5,168 nt of DNA from Eubacteriales Family XIII. Incertae Sedis bacterium (GTDB lineage Bacteria; Bacillota; Clostridia; Peptostreptococcales; Anaerovoracaceae), in NCBI GenBank assembly GCA_031263335.1, contig JAISGB010000211.1, positions 1 through 5,168 on the forward strand, given 5' to 3'. Position numbers and translations under genes: made by a program. Under the pieces are notes generated by a model that did no database searches, had not been told where the DNA came from, and was given only the letters and a program-made list of their open reading frames with translations. Positions 5,127 through 5,168 of this stretch are shown piece by piece. Every line of letters begins with the position of its first letter. Positions within the stretch are counted from its first letter, which is position 1.

Positions 5127-5168
5127 ATGGGCAGAGGCGGCGGTGGCGGCGGTGGATTCGGCGGCGGC
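5127..5168 (+). CDS. Glycine-rich protein, N-terminus only (partial)
   Basis: Fourteen codons are visible before the window ends, reading MGRGGGGGGGFGGG. The start is well supported by GGGAGGA (5116-5122), 4 nt before the ATG, and by the promoter at 5060-5088. The glycine stretch is encoded partly by a perfect 9-bp tandem duplication, GGCGGCGGT (5136-5144 and 5145-5153). Small bacterial proteins starting with an MGRGGGGG-like tract do occur, often continuing with Gly/Ser/Arg-rich sequence, but the family cannot be assigned from 14 residues. An envelope role would fit the neighbouring cell-wall gene but is speculation. Confidence 0.6.
   Translation, partial: MGRGGGGGGGFGGG

Overview
The window looks like a chromosomal segment of a moderately GC-rich Bacillota (Clostridia-type) bacterium. 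This is inferred from strong purine-rich ribosome binding sites (AGAGGAGG, GGAGG, GGGAGGA), sigma-A-type promoters, and a membrane-anchored YkuD L,D-transpeptidase with PG_binding_4-like repeats. No RNA gene, CRISPR array, transposase or attachment site was seen.

Region 1 (1-1450) is the end of a restriction-modification locus. It holds the last 36 residues of a C5-cytosine DNA methyltransferase (+), a convergent Eco47II/PmeII-like type II restriction endonuclease (-) interrupted by an in-frame amber codon, and a divergent Vsr-type mismatch endonuclease (+). The endonuclease and vsr stretches are visibly richer in A+T than the genes to the right, which fits an acquired cassette. The set is coherent: the methyltransferase makes 5-methylcytosine, the endonuclease would cut unmodified DNA, and Vsr would repair the T:G mismatches left when 5-methylcytosine deaminates. 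As sequenced, the restriction arm appears broken while the methylation/repair side appears kept.

Region 2 (1451-2045) carries a GTG-started hypoxanthine/uracil DNA glycosylase of UDG superfamily family 6. It is a second deamination-repair enzyme, directly downstream of vsr in the same orientation but with its own likely promoter.

Region 3 (2046-3436) has a 258-bp leader containing a nine-base G run and a 20-bp perfect palindrome over the likely promoter. It is followed by a BioB/HydE-like radical SAM enzyme with a CxxxCxxC cluster motif but without most of the residues that define true biotin synthase. Its substrate is unknown.

Region 4 (3437-5168) holds the L,D-transpeptidase on the minus strand, convergent with the radical SAM gene. 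A roughly 270-bp divergent control region follows, then the first 14 codons of a glycine-rich protein on the plus strand, cut by the window edge.
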